Shown here: in pieces, positions 35,848 to 47,827 of the stretch
Layout of the letters: each line of letters begins with the position of its first letter
How positions within the stretch are numbered: the stretch's first letter is position 1
Assembly: GCA_030490835.1 (NCBI GenBank)
Contig: CM059975.1
Coordinates: forward strand, 33,822,133 to 33,886,132
Length of the DNA stretch: 64,000 nt
From: Annona cherimola
Taxonomy: Eukaryota; Streptophyta; Magnoliopsida; Magnoliales; Annonaceae
Reading direction: 5' to 3'
Notes under the pieces: generated by a model
The model's input: the letters and a program-made list of their open reading frames with translations, nothing else
Database searches by the model: none
What the model was told of the DNA's origin: nothing
Position numbers and translations under genes: made by a program

Positions 35848-36370
35848 TAAAAATTCTATTATTTCTTCGCAGAAATCTAACATATTCATAGTGTAGTTTA
35901 CGGTGGTTAAATCAAATAAAACAATCAACCTTATACTAAGGGTATGGTGGGTAACATGGACAGGGGAAACAGATTGCAACAGCGTGTGTAATATTTCAAC
36001 GTAGCAATCCATGGCCCCGATGTGGGGTGGAAAAAATAGAAAATAAAATATTTTTAAAAGTGTGAGAGTAATATAATATAATAAAAATAAAGTGGGAATA
36101 AATATAATAATTATGTAATTATGTAATCATAATATAGAAGTAAAAATGAAAAATAGAGTAATTAAGTACTTAAATATTAAATTACTTTTTTAGAAAATAT
36201 ATGAAAATATACTAGCGAATTAGTTTCCGTTGCTACACAACGTTATTTCCATAGAAGCAGTTTTATGAAATCTCATTCATTTTTGTTGCTTAGTGCTATT
36301 TGATTGTAAACTTGCTCCAACTATTATATTTAATATTATTTATTTAACTAAAAGATTAAGTTTCATTTAA

Positions 36371-36478
36371 ATGAAAGTTGTAAAAGAGCCATATTTGTAT
36401 AAAAATACACATTTATATGTAAATTAAAGTTGTAAAAGAGCCATATTTGTATAAAAATACAGACATTTATATGTAACT
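36371..36478. repeat. Tandem duplication, 2 x about 54 bp
   Basis: The unit 'aaagttgtaaaagagccata' followed by 'tttgtataaaaatacacatt' occurs twice. The second copy has a 2-bp insertion. It is non-coding. Confidence 0.9.
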
Positions 36479-36630
36479 TATTAAAAATACTTAAATTTAT
36501 TTTGATATGTATAAGAAAGCGACAATACTTTATAAGAATATTCATAAACAAAAAAAATGATATTTTATATTATTTAGATGTTGACAATACAACTTCGAAA
36601 TTGGCATTTAGTGTCAAAACATATAAAATA

Positions 36631-37014
36631 GAGACTTGATCTTTTTAGACCGGATGCACGACCTCCTCCGTGCCTCCGACCCAAAAATATATATTTTTAA
36701 TTTTTTTATGGGTAAGTAAATCTAGGTGTATTAAATCTATAAACTAAGTTTTACCATTTTTGGATAATTTTAAGTATTTTTTTTGGATTTTTAAACACAG
36801 TGGCATTTTCGTAATTTTTTGAGATCCAAAAATTACGAAAATGCCACTGTATTTAAAAATCCAAAAAAATACTTAAAATTATCCAAAAATGGTAAAACTT
36901 GGTTTATAGATTTAATACACCTAGATTTACTTACCCATAAAAAATTTAAAAAATATATTTTTGGGTCGGATGCATGGAGGAGGCCGTGCATCCGGTCTGA
37001 AAAGATCAGCAGGC
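36631..37014. mobile_element. Near-perfect palindromic foldback, 384 bp, with 9-bp TSD
   Basis: The arms of about 180 bp are almost perfectly complementary: 'gatctttttagaccggatgc' against 'gcatccggtctgaaaagatc', 'atgggtaagtaaatctaggt', 'taaactaagttttaccattt', 'cacagtggcattttcgtaat'. The loop near 36823 is only about 10 bp. The flanks are tataaaata at 36622-36630 and 37015-37023. If transcribed it would form a long hairpin. The high arm identity suggests a recent origin or ongoing arm correction. Confidence 0.85.
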
Positions 37015-37254
37015 TATAAAATAATTTTACATAATTTGTAGATAGGGCTATGTAGAATGATGACAAACAATTAATATATTTTTCCTTACCAAACAAATAG
37101 TGCACTCTAAATATAATAGATGAATTAGATTTCTTATTAATCATTAAAGTGGGTAAAAATAAATAGGATTTTTAGTGAGTGAGTTTCATAACAGTTGGGA
37201 TTTATTGATGAATAAATCTGAAATGAATAAAAACAAAGGCAAAGAAGGAAGAGC

Positions 37255-37780
37255 TATAGAGGTGTTAATGACCATAGTCAACCCGTTAACCTGCTTATCC
37301 AACCTATTTATAAATAAGTTTTGGTTAAAATTTTTTAATAAATGGGTTATGATCCACCAACTCGTTCAATCATTTAATTAAATAAATAGATTATGGTTTA
37401 GATTTTATAATCCGTCAACCCGTTTAGTAACCCGTTTAACCCATTTAACTTGTTTAATCTATTAAAGATATATATATGTATATGCAAACTCATTGTTTAT
37501 TTTCCTTCGCTAAGTCTTTTTTCCTCCACCTAATTTCATTTTTTTATTATCGTCCTAATTTCATTTTCTCGTCACTGTGTTATTTTCGTTTTCTTGTGCT
37601 AAAATATCATCTCATATTTTCCAATAATATCATTATTTATCAGAGTCTAAACCTTTAAATTGTCTGTTATATGAGTTAGAGTTGAAACTTTTAAATGAGT
37701 TAATAAAGCGGTCAACATGTGGGTTAATAAATGAATCGGGGTGAAATATTTTAAATAAATTAAAGACTAGGAATAGACTG
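37255..37780. repeat. GGTTAA-motif repeat, inverted copy
   Basis: Motifs such as 'gtcaacccgtttagtaaccc' and 'gtttaacccatttaacttg' mirror those of 33420-34160 on the other strand. It lies about 300 bp upstream of the deaminase gene. Confidence 0.45.
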
Positions 37781-37789
37781 AAACGCGTA

Positions 37790-38075
37790 CGACTCGATCG
37801 GCTGAAGAGCGGTCAACATGTGGCGGATGGACCCATGTGACTTTGGTTTTGGTTTCTAGTCGAACTCGGCCGTGGACGTGGATTCATGTGACCTTTGGAG
37901 AGCCTAGCCTGGCATGCGCATGGAGGCTGGAGTATAGCCATCTCCAGAGTATCCTGCAAAATCGCAGAAATCAGGAAGCCACATCCCCCCATCCCTACCA
38001 AACATAGCTCGGCTGCTTCGAACGGAGAAGCAGAGCAGAACAGAGCAAAGCAGAACACGTCTGAACGTGGGAGAG
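37790..38075 (+). promoter_or_regulatory. ADAL: Promoter and 5' UTR region of the deaminase gene
   Basis: A GC-richer block precedes the start codon. No TATA box is evident, and the transcription start was not located. The GGTTAA repeat ends only a few hundred bases upstream. Confidence 0.4.
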
Positions 38076-41000
38076 ATGGGAGAAGAGAATCAGGAGAAGA
38101 GGGAGGAGATGGATTGGTACGTCGGCATACCGAAGATAGAGCTCCACGCTCACCTCAACGGCTCCGCTAGAGACTCTACGCTCTTGTATCTCTCTCTCTC
38201 TCTCTCTCTATACTTGTTCTTCAAGTCGTTTGCTTTCCAAGCTTTTGGGAAGTGGGAATTCTCCACTTTCTTCTCTATTAAAAATCAAAAGCTTCCAACA
38301 ACTTAGTTCTACGATTTCATTTCCGCTCTGCTGTTTTAGCTGTCGCTATTAGTTTCTTTGTCTCTGTTTTCAATGCCCCACATGAGTATTTTAACCGCTC
38401 TACACAGATATGATTTGTCAGGAACAAATGCAGGCTGTTTTGTTATGATGGGTTGCTCCTTGGATTTGTTATGGATGAAAATTTCAACGGTAGGAGTGAA
38501 TTGGCAAGCGGCTCTTATGACCCCATATTGAGAGTCAAAGATAGGAACATTCTCTCAGTCGATGTATTCATGCAATCTCTGAAAAAAAAAGAAGGGAAAT
38601 TGAATGGTTTGTGATGGGAATGTTCATTTCCATGCAATCCTGCTGAGTATAATGCCACGTTGTTCATGCCTTCGCATTTACCAGGACTCTGCTGAAGCAG
38701 GAAGGAAATGTCCCATTTGTTGGTCAGGCAAATAGAAATTTTTTTTACTAACGTGTGTACGAAAGACTACTCTATGACAAACATACTACTGTTTCTGAAT
38801 GTTGTTGCCAGAAGTGTAGATTGCTAAGCATTAGTGAGTTGTTAGATAAGTTTATTACCATTTCCATACCTATTCTTAGCTTGTCAAAGTCATGGGTGCT
38901 CTCAACCATTAGCAGTTGTTATGCTAATGATCAAGTGAACTATCAGCTCAATAAATTGAGGTACTTGCATCATCATTTGTGTTGAACCTTCCTTTTTTGC
39001 AGGGAGCTTGCAAAAGAACTGGGTGAAAAAGGTGTCATTGTTTTTTCTGACGTGGAGCATGTGATACTAAAGAGTATGTTGACGTGACATTGTGGTTTCT
39101 TGTCTTTCTCAATTTGAAGAGCATGTGATTTTTTATTTTATAAGGAAGAATAATGAATTAAATCCCAAGGTTACCATTTGTATGAGATATATTATTCTAA
39201 ATGTATCTGTCAGAAGATATCACATTGTGTTGAACCATGGAAATGGCTGGTCAATACGACAGTGTATGATTTTGGTCCGTCCATACATGGAAAAATTATC
39301 AGGAAAAAAAATTCGGATGGATTTGGTTAGTTCACTTGCACTGATTGCTAGACCCAATATCACGTTACTATGACGTATCTGTTTTGGGAATGCTGAAAAA
39401 TCATTAATAGCCTGAATGAAGAAGGAAAAAACAATTCAACTGATGGGGGAACCACATGTTCTTAATAACCTGACTCAACAATAGACAGATGGTGTTCCAA
39501 TAATTTGTTTCTCTTCAAGCAAGGTCATTGGTGATCAAAACTCCTCATAGATTGTGCACTAGTCTGGCTTCTCACTTTTAATATTGGCTCTATTTGCATT
39601 CTTGTTAGCTGTGCGCTCATATGTCACATGTCCAAAGGCTGGAATTACAAATTGGATGTTCTTAGGTAGTTAGGTGTGACTTTCCGACCATGGCTTCAAT
39701 ATTAACATGCTGCAGCATCTGAAAAATATGTGATTTCTGAATGCTTATTCACGAGGACCTTGTTGTATACCTCGAAATAGATTACTTCAATTTATTGGTA
39801 TTTTCTTGTTTTCTTTTTAGATTAAAGAATTACACATGCAAATTATCATAAAAAAATGAAGAATACATACATAAAATATGGAACAATAGGAATGAGAGTG
39901 ATGTGATATGACAGGGTCATAGGAGTAAAATTGGAATAGATGGTGTGATGTATGGAAAGATGTGATAAAATAGTTGAAATGTAGAAACAATAATGAAAAA
40001 GTATGGTAGTTAGGAAGTTAAGATTTCAAAGCATAGCAAAAGGCGTGTAAGAAGAAGTGAGAAAAAAGTTTTGCCCATATATTACCCATTCCCAAATGGA
40101 CCCTAAGTATAGCAGAAATGAGAATGTTAAAGTGGATATTGGTGAAATAAGAAAGATTAAATTAGAAATGAATTAATCCAGAATAACCAAAAGGTAAAAC
40201 CAAATAACCAATAAGTAATAAAATTGTGAACTAGGGCATAGCCTGATGGTATCACATTGTGGGTGATGCGTGTGATCCCTCTTCAAGTCTAGAGGGGAGT
40301 ATATCTCTCCATGTAATGTAATGTAATAAAAAAAGGTAATAAAATTAGGAAAAGTAGATTTAGGTGGTTCGAACAACTTAAATGGAGGCCTGAAATGGCT
40401 CCTGTTTGGATAACTGAATTTATAAAAATAGAAAGCTTTAAGAGAATAGATGAAGCGCCAAAACACATGGATAGAAGTGATTAAGAAAGAGGGATAATGA
40501 TTTAATACTTACCTAAGCATGGAAGCATCCATGCTTACCTTTTTTGTAGTTTTAAGATACTTTTTTTAAAAATACTCTAAACAATTAATTATGTTTGTCC
40601 ATGTGTATTTATTTATTATTCCAAAAATTATGTGTATTGCAAACTTCTATATGTTATATTTATGCTATACATTTTGCAAAGTTTCCGGTGGTTACACATT
40701 CACTATCAAAAGACACTATTTTTTTACAAGATATAAGTTTCCAAAAAAAATTATTTTTGGTATCATGATAAGACAAGATCTATTAAACAGGATAAATGGT
40801 TCGGATTTCGAAAAAATATACTTTAAAGCTTCAAAAATCAAGGGTAAGCATGGAGGCTTCCATGCTTTTTAAGTATTGAATTATTCCCCAAGAAAGATGT
40901 GAAGACGATAGAATGATTATAAAGAATGATACAACAGGATCCATGCAGCTGACCCCATGTTGGAAACTATTTATGATGACGACTACGATTTAGATCATAA

Positions 41001-44000
41001 GCTGTAACATGCTTATTACTTTTGATGTTATGTGAGCATGGTGATGTCCTCTCCTTGCATTTAACTGCAGATTACTTTATTCCTTAATGCAGATGACTGT
41101 TGCTCCATTTTTCTTCTAATCACTCTTATTTCTCCTTTCCAATTTATGCAGATGATCGCTGCCTGCCTGAATGCTTTAAGCTGTTTGATTTGATTCGTAT
41201 CCTAACAACTGATCATAAAACTGTTACAAGAATCACCAAGGAAGTATGCATTGTGGTTGTGGAAATGCCTTCTGGATTCTGACAACTCTTTATCATTCTG
41301 ACTGTTTACTTTGATTTTGATTTTTTCCCTTCCCCGTGCAACAGGTTGTTGAAGATTTTGCTGCCGAGAATGTTGTATACCTGGAGCTAAGAACTACCCC
41401 TAAGGTATTCCACCTGCATTACTGTATTTTTAGAATTTTTTTTAAAAAAATTTCCAACTCTGGGGCAATTAGCTTATGGCAATATGACTGAGTTTGTCTC
41501 CAGCTCTTTCCTCCACTGATTCATCCAGTGACTATGTAATATGCACACATTCCAACACTAACTATATATGTAGTAGATTTGTTGTTGGGTGGAATATGGC
41601 AAATCACAGTGTTGAAGGGTCATTACTATGTGAATTTTGGTGTTTGTATTAATATTTGTACAGTTATAATCGTCAGTTAACCATGATGTTTAGATTGTCT
41701 GTTCTGCAATTTGGCCAATTATTGGACTTCAGGTTATCATGCATGCTGTGTTCGTTTGATATTTGTGAGGTTTTGTACGTTCTGCACCCCATCTTCGATG
41801 TGAATGGCCTGAAAAGTAGTGAAACCTTTTTGTTTGACTGATGTTTACTACTGGATTGGTTTCCATCCATTTTTTGCTGTTTCTCTAATCAATGGCTGCA
41901 GTACAATGCTGCATAAGAATCAAATTATTAGCTACCATGCATCTCAGTGGAGTCAAAGGATTAATTGCAAATACACAGTCAGCTTTTCAGATCCAACTTG
42001 AGGCATGTGCTTTCTAGGTTGTATGAGTATTCCTAATTGGGGAATACTCTATCAAATGGAGATGTCATCAGTTAATTATTTGGACAGTGTGGCTAGAATC
42101 CATGCTGCCAGCAGGATGGGTACCTTTTACTTGGGATAATATTGAAAAACACTTTGGCCCGAGAGTGATGATAAAAGTTATCCCTTTAGTGATCATAAAA
42201 ATTAGATAAAAATTATCTTGTGTTGGGGTAAGAATCCTTTTTCTATTTTGCAGAAGAATGAAGCAATTGGTATGAGCAAACGCTCTTACATGGAGGCAGT
42301 GCTTGATGGATTGAGAACAGTTGACACAGTTGATGTTTCTTTTGTCCCTTCCAATGGTAACGCTGAAAGCCCATTAGAGCTTTCTTCTAGAAATGTTAAA
42401 TGCAAAGGGAAGCATGTGAAAAAAATTTACGTTCGCCTTCTTCTTAGCATTTACCGCCGTGAAACCACTGCCTCAGCAATTGAAACAGTATGTTAAGCAA
42501 CACACTGTTTAAAATTTTAATGTCTTGAAGATCCAGTCATCTGAAATTTTGCTTCTGGGCAGGTTCAACTTGCATTGGAAATGAGGGATTTGGGAGTAGT
42601 TGGTGTTGACCTCTCTGGCAATCCTGTAGTAGGGGAATGGTAATTCTACGCATGAAATTAGGAATTCAACTAGAGTGTCAACACTGACGTGGATGTGCAG
42701 ATTAATTGTTCACAATGTGTAAATTTTGTGGCACGACATGATGGCCCACTGAAACTTCTCCTGGATACTCATGCCATTAACACTTTTGGCAACTTGGGGC
42801 CATTAGTGATATGAACCACCGATAGGATGCACATTAGCAAAAAGGTATCAATCTGATTTCAGGCATGCAAAAAGATGGTTTACCAGATGTTATAAAGACG
42901 GAGTATACAGCTAATGGATGAAATGAATGATTGGCAAATAATCAGGGTTATTCATTTCATGTTACAAGCCTTTGGTGTTTCAGATCAACTGATAAAGGGC
43001 ATCATCTTCATGTTCTTGAGGTGTATCATGGGGGGGCTTCCCTTTATTTATTTGGAAAGCATTGCGTTCTCCTATGAACCATGGTGGTTGCGTTTTTCTC
43101 ATATTTTGTAGCATCATATCGCAGGGAAGCATTTGTACCTGCTCTGGAGTTTGCTAAAAAACAGGGCCTTCCTATAGCTCTTCACTGTGGAGAGGTGTGT
43201 GAGGCATTTGAAGCGAATGTTATTTATTTTATTTTATATTTTTAAACCTTGGATTAACCATTTTTTGCCATTATAAATTTTCTAACTGGTTCATTTTTGT
43301 TACTAGTACATTTAGGTGCCTAATCAGAAGGAAGTCCAAGCAATGCTTGAATTCTGTCCCCAGAGAATTGGGCATGCCATTTGCTTTGAAGATGAGGAAT
43401 GGAGACTACTGAAGTCTTCCTGCATACCAGTTATAGTTGCTCATCCACTTCTTCCATCTGAAGTTTTCTTTATCGTGATTTTTTTGCTTATTGCTGTTTC
43501 TGCATTCTGTCTAACCTCATTCTCATATCTATGCTTTTAACTCCAACCATGCAGGTTGAGATCTGTTTGACATCCAATATCAGGACTGAAACTGTTTCTT
43601 CCATAAATGATCATCACTTTGGTTTGGTCTTCTTTTCCCCTTTAAATAAAGAGATTGTGGATTTGATGCATTTGATGCACTGACTACTCATGCTATCGGT
43701 CTCCCAACACATGGAATAAGGTTTCATTTGTCCATGATCGAACCATTTTTGGCCTTGTTCCACAAAAGTATCTTTTATTGGTAAATGTTGGAGAAAACTA
43801 TTACCAACTTGCCTGGCCTGTTGCTGGTTGTCTAACTATTAGTGTGAGAATTATACCAGTATGGTTCTCTGATCCCTGAATGTTTTTTCTGATCCTTCAG
43901 TACTGGTCCATGTAGCACATTGTTCGCCATTGAACAGTCCTGATAATGGAACATATGTATTGTAATAGTGGAGCTAGACAAACTAGAACACTGTTTGTGT

Positions 44001-44748
44001 TCCGCACGGATCTAATGCATGTTTCCACATTATTTAAAATCTCCACTTACATTTTTTGAGAAAAAAAAAAAAATTAATGATGTGATTTTGTTTGGCTATG
44101 CAGTTGATCTTTACAGAGCTAAGCACCCATTGGTCCTCTGCACGGATGATCCAGGGGTGTTCTCAACCAGCCTTTCTCAGGAGTACAAACTTGCTGCCTC
44201 GACATTTGGTATGAATGTTTTTGTGACATCAAAGCAATTTGTGATGCAATTCTTTATGGATTAATGTCTGCTTGCTCTGGCAATTTGCATTTCTTGTTCG
44301 ACTATGAACTTAAAAACCAGTTTGGCTTCAAAGTCTCACTTGCATCAAAATCATGTTCCGGCAATTCATTGGCTGATTGATGCTGGGCAGAAATTTGGCT
44401 TTGGTCCATATTGTCATTCGATGAATGGGCTGTATGCCTGTATGCTGATGCATAGGTTGGATGCTGCATTCACAGCATTGGGCCTGATGGCTGACAAGAT
44501 TTCCCGCATTGCTGAGCTGGATCACACATCTTGAATCATGTCTTGAATATACATTTCTAGTTCTCGGTAAAAATGAAAAACACTAGGGACTATCTCAGTG
44601 ACTTCTACTTTTTATGCATGAAGGGCTCAGTAAGAATGATATATTTCAGCTCGCAAGAGAAGCAGTTGAGTTTGTATTTGCAGATGATGGGGTGAAAAAG
44701 AATCTGGAAGTGATGTTTGATTCTGCCTCAAAGAAATTCTTGCATTGA
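38076..44748 (+). CDS. ADAL: Adenosine deaminase-like protein (N6-methyl-AMP deaminase, ADAL/MAPDA)
   Basis: Cytosolic zinc hydrolase of the ADAL group, which deaminates N6-methyl-AMP to IMP after RNA decay. Exons by splice signals and phase: 38076-38185, 39003-39073, 41152-41243, 41345-41404, 42254-42487, 42563-42639, 43125-43194, 43316-43429, 43555-43621, 44104-44208, 44624-44748 (stop tga). All joins keep frame and give 374 residues, close to the usual 350-360. Metal ligands HAH (H24, H26), the catalytic HCGE (about 235-238) and the TDD motif (about 312-314) are present. Other conserved blocks are IGMSKRSYMEAV, LRTTPK, DLSGNPVVGEW, CLTSN and VDLYRAKHPLVLCTDD. A second ATG at 38109 (MDWYVGIPK) aligns with the usual family start and may be the real one. 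Two substitutions stand out against the family as I know it: SIYRRET and TDDPG. Confidence 0.94.
39800..40103. mobile_element. Degenerate Tourist-like MITE in deaminase intron 2
   Basis: The right end 'cccaaatggaccc' is followed by taa, and the interior ('gtgatgtgatatgacagggt', 'taatgaaaaagtatggtag') fits the family. The left end is not recognisable, so the start is approximate. Confidence 0.45.
40491..40889. mobile_element. TIR element with perfect 8-bp TSD in deaminase intron 2
   Basis: The inverted ends are about 45 bp. The left begins 'gggataatgatttaatactt' and contains 'aagcatggaagcatccatgc'. The right is its complement with few changes, ending 'gaattattcccc'. The flanks are aagaaaga at 40483-40490 and 40890-40897. 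An 8-bp duplication suggests a hAT-type MITE. A related single end occurs near 47010-47055 ('aagcatgtatgcctccatgc'). Confidence 0.85.
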
Positions 44749-45290
44749 GATCTCATCCATGATGCGAGACTTGGTAATTTTGATTGCTGGTTATGTGGTT
44801 ACACAATTCTTCTTCAATGAGACTGGATCATTAGTTGGCTGTAGAAACAGTTACTGTTATGAAATTCCCAGCAGGCCTCTTTTCATTATCTACAAGATGT
44901 TGAGTGCAGTCAGTTCAGGATCTATAAAATTCAACACGCTATTTCTGTGGGCTAATATCTTATTGCAAGCATAGATGGGTCACAATACTCAATCATTCAT
45001 ATACTTCTTTAAGTTAGTTCCCATAACCTATTTGCATTAAACAGTCGTCTGTTATCCAAGTCATTTTGTAGTGTGAGTGCAGGATGAATTTAATTATATG
45101 GGGTATTCATCACTGTCTAAAGAGCTTCTTCAGACATGCCTTAGTCATTTTTTAACCAACCATACATTGCTATGGAAATACATGGTTAGAGAGAGAAGTA
45201 ACTAGTAAGAGAAACGAAGTAACTATTAATAAATGAACGAAAATTACGTATGAGAAACCGACTTAAAACAGAGAGATGTATGGATGTATG
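44749..45290 (+). other. Deaminase 3' UTR and intergenic DNA
   Basis: The sequence after the stop probably starts as the 3' UTR. No clear poly(A) signal was fixed and no other gene is recognised. Confidence 0.4.
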
Positions 45291-45293
45291 TAA

Positions 45294-45639
45294 TTAAGGG
45301 TGGTTTTGACAACGAGGGCCGCCATAAAAGATACTATTTCTCCAGTAGTCGGGGTTGGAATGGCGAGGAGAGCGTTCGAGCCAGAGGTTGCAGCATCTGT
45401 AGTTGTCTATGATTCGGCAAGCGTGGGACATCGTGTGCATTGCCCGCAGCATCCAGCGTAGAATCCTGCTTATGTAATCTGCCCCTCTGAAGCCTTGGAA
45501 AGGAAAATTGCCGCTCCCCATTTCTGGCCTCACCGCCCCAAGCAACGTTCGATGCATTTTCATGCAGCGTCGCGAAGATGGGAAAGGGAAAGTAGGCCAA
45601 GAACAGTGACAGCCACCAGTCACCATCAGCATCCTTCAT
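45294..45639 (-). pseudogene. Frameshifted neprosin-domain (DUF239) C-terminal fragment
   Basis: Two minus-strand frames together cover the end of a neprosin domain. Frame A (from 45639) reads DADGDWWLSLFLAYFPFPIF, then ASNVAWGGEARN. Frame B (from about 45540) reads PEMGSGNFPFQGFRGADYI and ends NPDYWRNSIFYGGP. WW, VAWGGE, MGSG.FP..GF and the FYGGP end are hallmarks of the plant neprosin/DUF239 family. The change of frame after WGGEA, and the lack of upstream exons or propeptide, show that only a broken 3' exon remains. The block is GC-richer than its surroundings. Confidence 0.7.
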
Positions 45640-45749
45640 GGAATCAACATATTTTGTTAAGTAGTCCGATATGAATTAATTAATTAATTACAGCATCATG
45701 CATGCTATACTTATGGCTCATGTAACTTCTTTCAAATTTAAGATTTTGA

Positions 45750-46140
45750 TTTTTGATGAAAAATTCGATCTATTCATTGCATTTCATCATTTGTTTAGTT
45801 AAGAGATTAAGTTTCATCCAAATAAAGTATATGTAGGGACTGCATTTGCTCAAAAACATAAATATTCATGCATAAATTATGAAAAACACTTAAATCCATT
45901 TACATATGTATTAAAATATAATAATATTTTATAGAATCATTTATTTATATAGAAATGATATTTTAAATGGTTTAGATATTGAAATACTATTTTAAAATTG
46001 ATAGTTTAGCATTAAACCATTTCGTTACATTGATTTGACAGATTTATAGATGATACCCATATATAATGATACTAAACAAATAAGATGATTTTCATAATAA
46101 TATAAATAATGTTAAATACAACGGATGGATTTGAAATATA
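45750..46140. repeat. AT-rich TIR repeat, family T, copy 3
   Basis: The left end ('gatctattcattgcatttca') and right end ('gttaaatacaacggatggat') are weak inverted repeats. The interior ('aatataataatattttatag', 'gatattttaaatggtttaga') defines the family, seen also at 15640-16070, 36480-36600 and 27400-27530. Confidence 0.5.
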
Positions 46141-46529
46141 AAAGAGGTTACATAGGAAGAGATTTTATAAAAGTGGGACTGATACTTATGCATTTATCCA
46201 TGGTGGATGTGGCTGACATGTGTATTTGGTTGTTTGAAAAAAAAAGGTGAGGGTGAAATTCTTGAAATAGATGGGTTAATGATGTGATATCTAGCGGTAG
46301 TAAAGTTAATAAAATTAAATATGATAAGGTAATTGTATAGAAAAATGAAAAAAATGATTATAAAGCAAATAATTATACATGAAAGCGCCAAGAAAATTAG
46401 TCTAAAAATTTTAATTTTTTCTTAGTTACGAGTTTTTAGTATTTGATAAAAATTCTGAATGAAAACTTTTGACTTTAAAATTTTTTAAATTAGAAAAATA
46501 ATGTAATATAATAGAGTAGTAAATCAATG

Positions 46530-46850
46530 TACCTGAGTCTATTAAAATTTGAATACAACTGGATGCAAAACTCATTTTTAAAAGATTTTTCGAATTTTTT
46601 TTTATAAAATCTAGGTGTATTTAATCTCTAACCGAAATTGTATTATTTTTAGAGTTGGACATATATTTTTATTTTTAAAAAAAGGGATATTTTAGTCATT
46701 TAAAAATACATCTTTAAAAGTAATAAAAATTTAATAAATATGTTAAAATAATTTAAATTAACAATTTTATCAAAAAAATTTAAAAATTTTTAAAAACGAA
46801 TTTTGCACCTAGGTGCATTTAAGTTTCAATGTACATAGTGCATCGAATCA
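46530..46850. mobile_element. Diverged foldback element
   Basis: Arms such as 'gcaaaactcatttttaaaag' and the complement of 'aaaaacgaattttgcacc' pair across a centre near 46700. The left arm has the 'ctaggtgtatttaatctcta' motif of the 36631 foldback. The arms are more diverged, and no target duplication was found. Confidence 0.5.
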
Positions 46851-47079
46851 TTATTTAATATAATAATATTAATAATGAGGAGTAAAGAAAATAGGCTAAG
46901 ATACCACTGAATATTTTGATAAATACCATTGAAATACACCTCATATATATGGATTATGCCTATAAATGTTTAGATTTTTTTAAAAGTATTTTAAAATGAA
47001 AAACTAAGCGTAAGCATGTATGCCTCCATGCTTATTTTAAGAATTTAATCATTACCCTTATATGAAACCATTTTGATGA

Positions 47080-47535
47080 AATCTCATCCATTTGACTCAC
47101 CTGGATAATTGACATGAAATCCACTCCTTTGACTCACCTGGATAATTGATATGAAATCCACTCCCTTCGTTGTATTTAGCCTTATTTGTTTTGTCAAAAA
47201 TCCCATCATTTGTCTAATATCATTTTGCATAAGCCTTTTCTACAAATGTATCAAATTAATATAATAAATTATTCGGTGCTAAATATTAATTTTAAAACTA
47301 CATTTTCAACCTTTAAAATGGTGTAAAATATCATTCCTACGTGCATAATGATCCTATAATATTACATTCTAGTGTATTTATGAATGGAACTAAAGTAAAT
47401 TTTATAATTTACACACACACGTATATATATTTCAAAGCAAATGCAGCACATATACATCTTTAATTTGAAGATGTTATTTTGTACCTAAACAAATAATACT
47501 AAATATAATAGATGAATATTCTTCTGAAAAATACA
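47080..47535. repeat. Family-T AT-rich TIR repeat, copy 4, with 37-bp tandem duplication
   Basis: The left end 'ttcgttgtatttagccttat' pairs with the right end 'aatactaaatataatagatg'. At 47089-47163 a unit of about 37 bp, 'tttgactcacctggataatt' plus 'gacatgaaatccactcc', is duplicated head to tail. Confidence 0.55.
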
Positions 47536-47827
47536 ATAGATGAATTAACTAAAAAAATTATAATTGATGAAGTAAATTTTCTATCAATCATCAACGTCAT
47601 GTAAAATTTCAACGTAACGCAATTACACTGAAAGTTGGACCATATAATATACAAATACACATTTAAGGTATCATAAATGTATATCAGATATGCAAAATGG
47701 AAGAAAAAGCTTTCTTAACTTGAAAATGAAAACAAGATAGAAGCAACATGATCTTGAATTATTTTTATGTAGATTGATAATAAATATAATATGAATACAA
47801 AATATAATGTTGGATATTTTGCTTTTA

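Larger units (their letters stand above)
36300..37140. repeat. Family-T AT-rich TIR repeat, copy with nested foldback
   Basis: The left end 'aactattatatttaatatta' (36318) and right end 'ctaaatataatagatgaatt' (37108) are inverted copies of each other, as in the other family-T repeats. The interior at 36480-36600 matches 45880-46010. The foldback at 36631-37014 and the 54-bp tandem repeat lie inside it. Confidence 0.5.
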
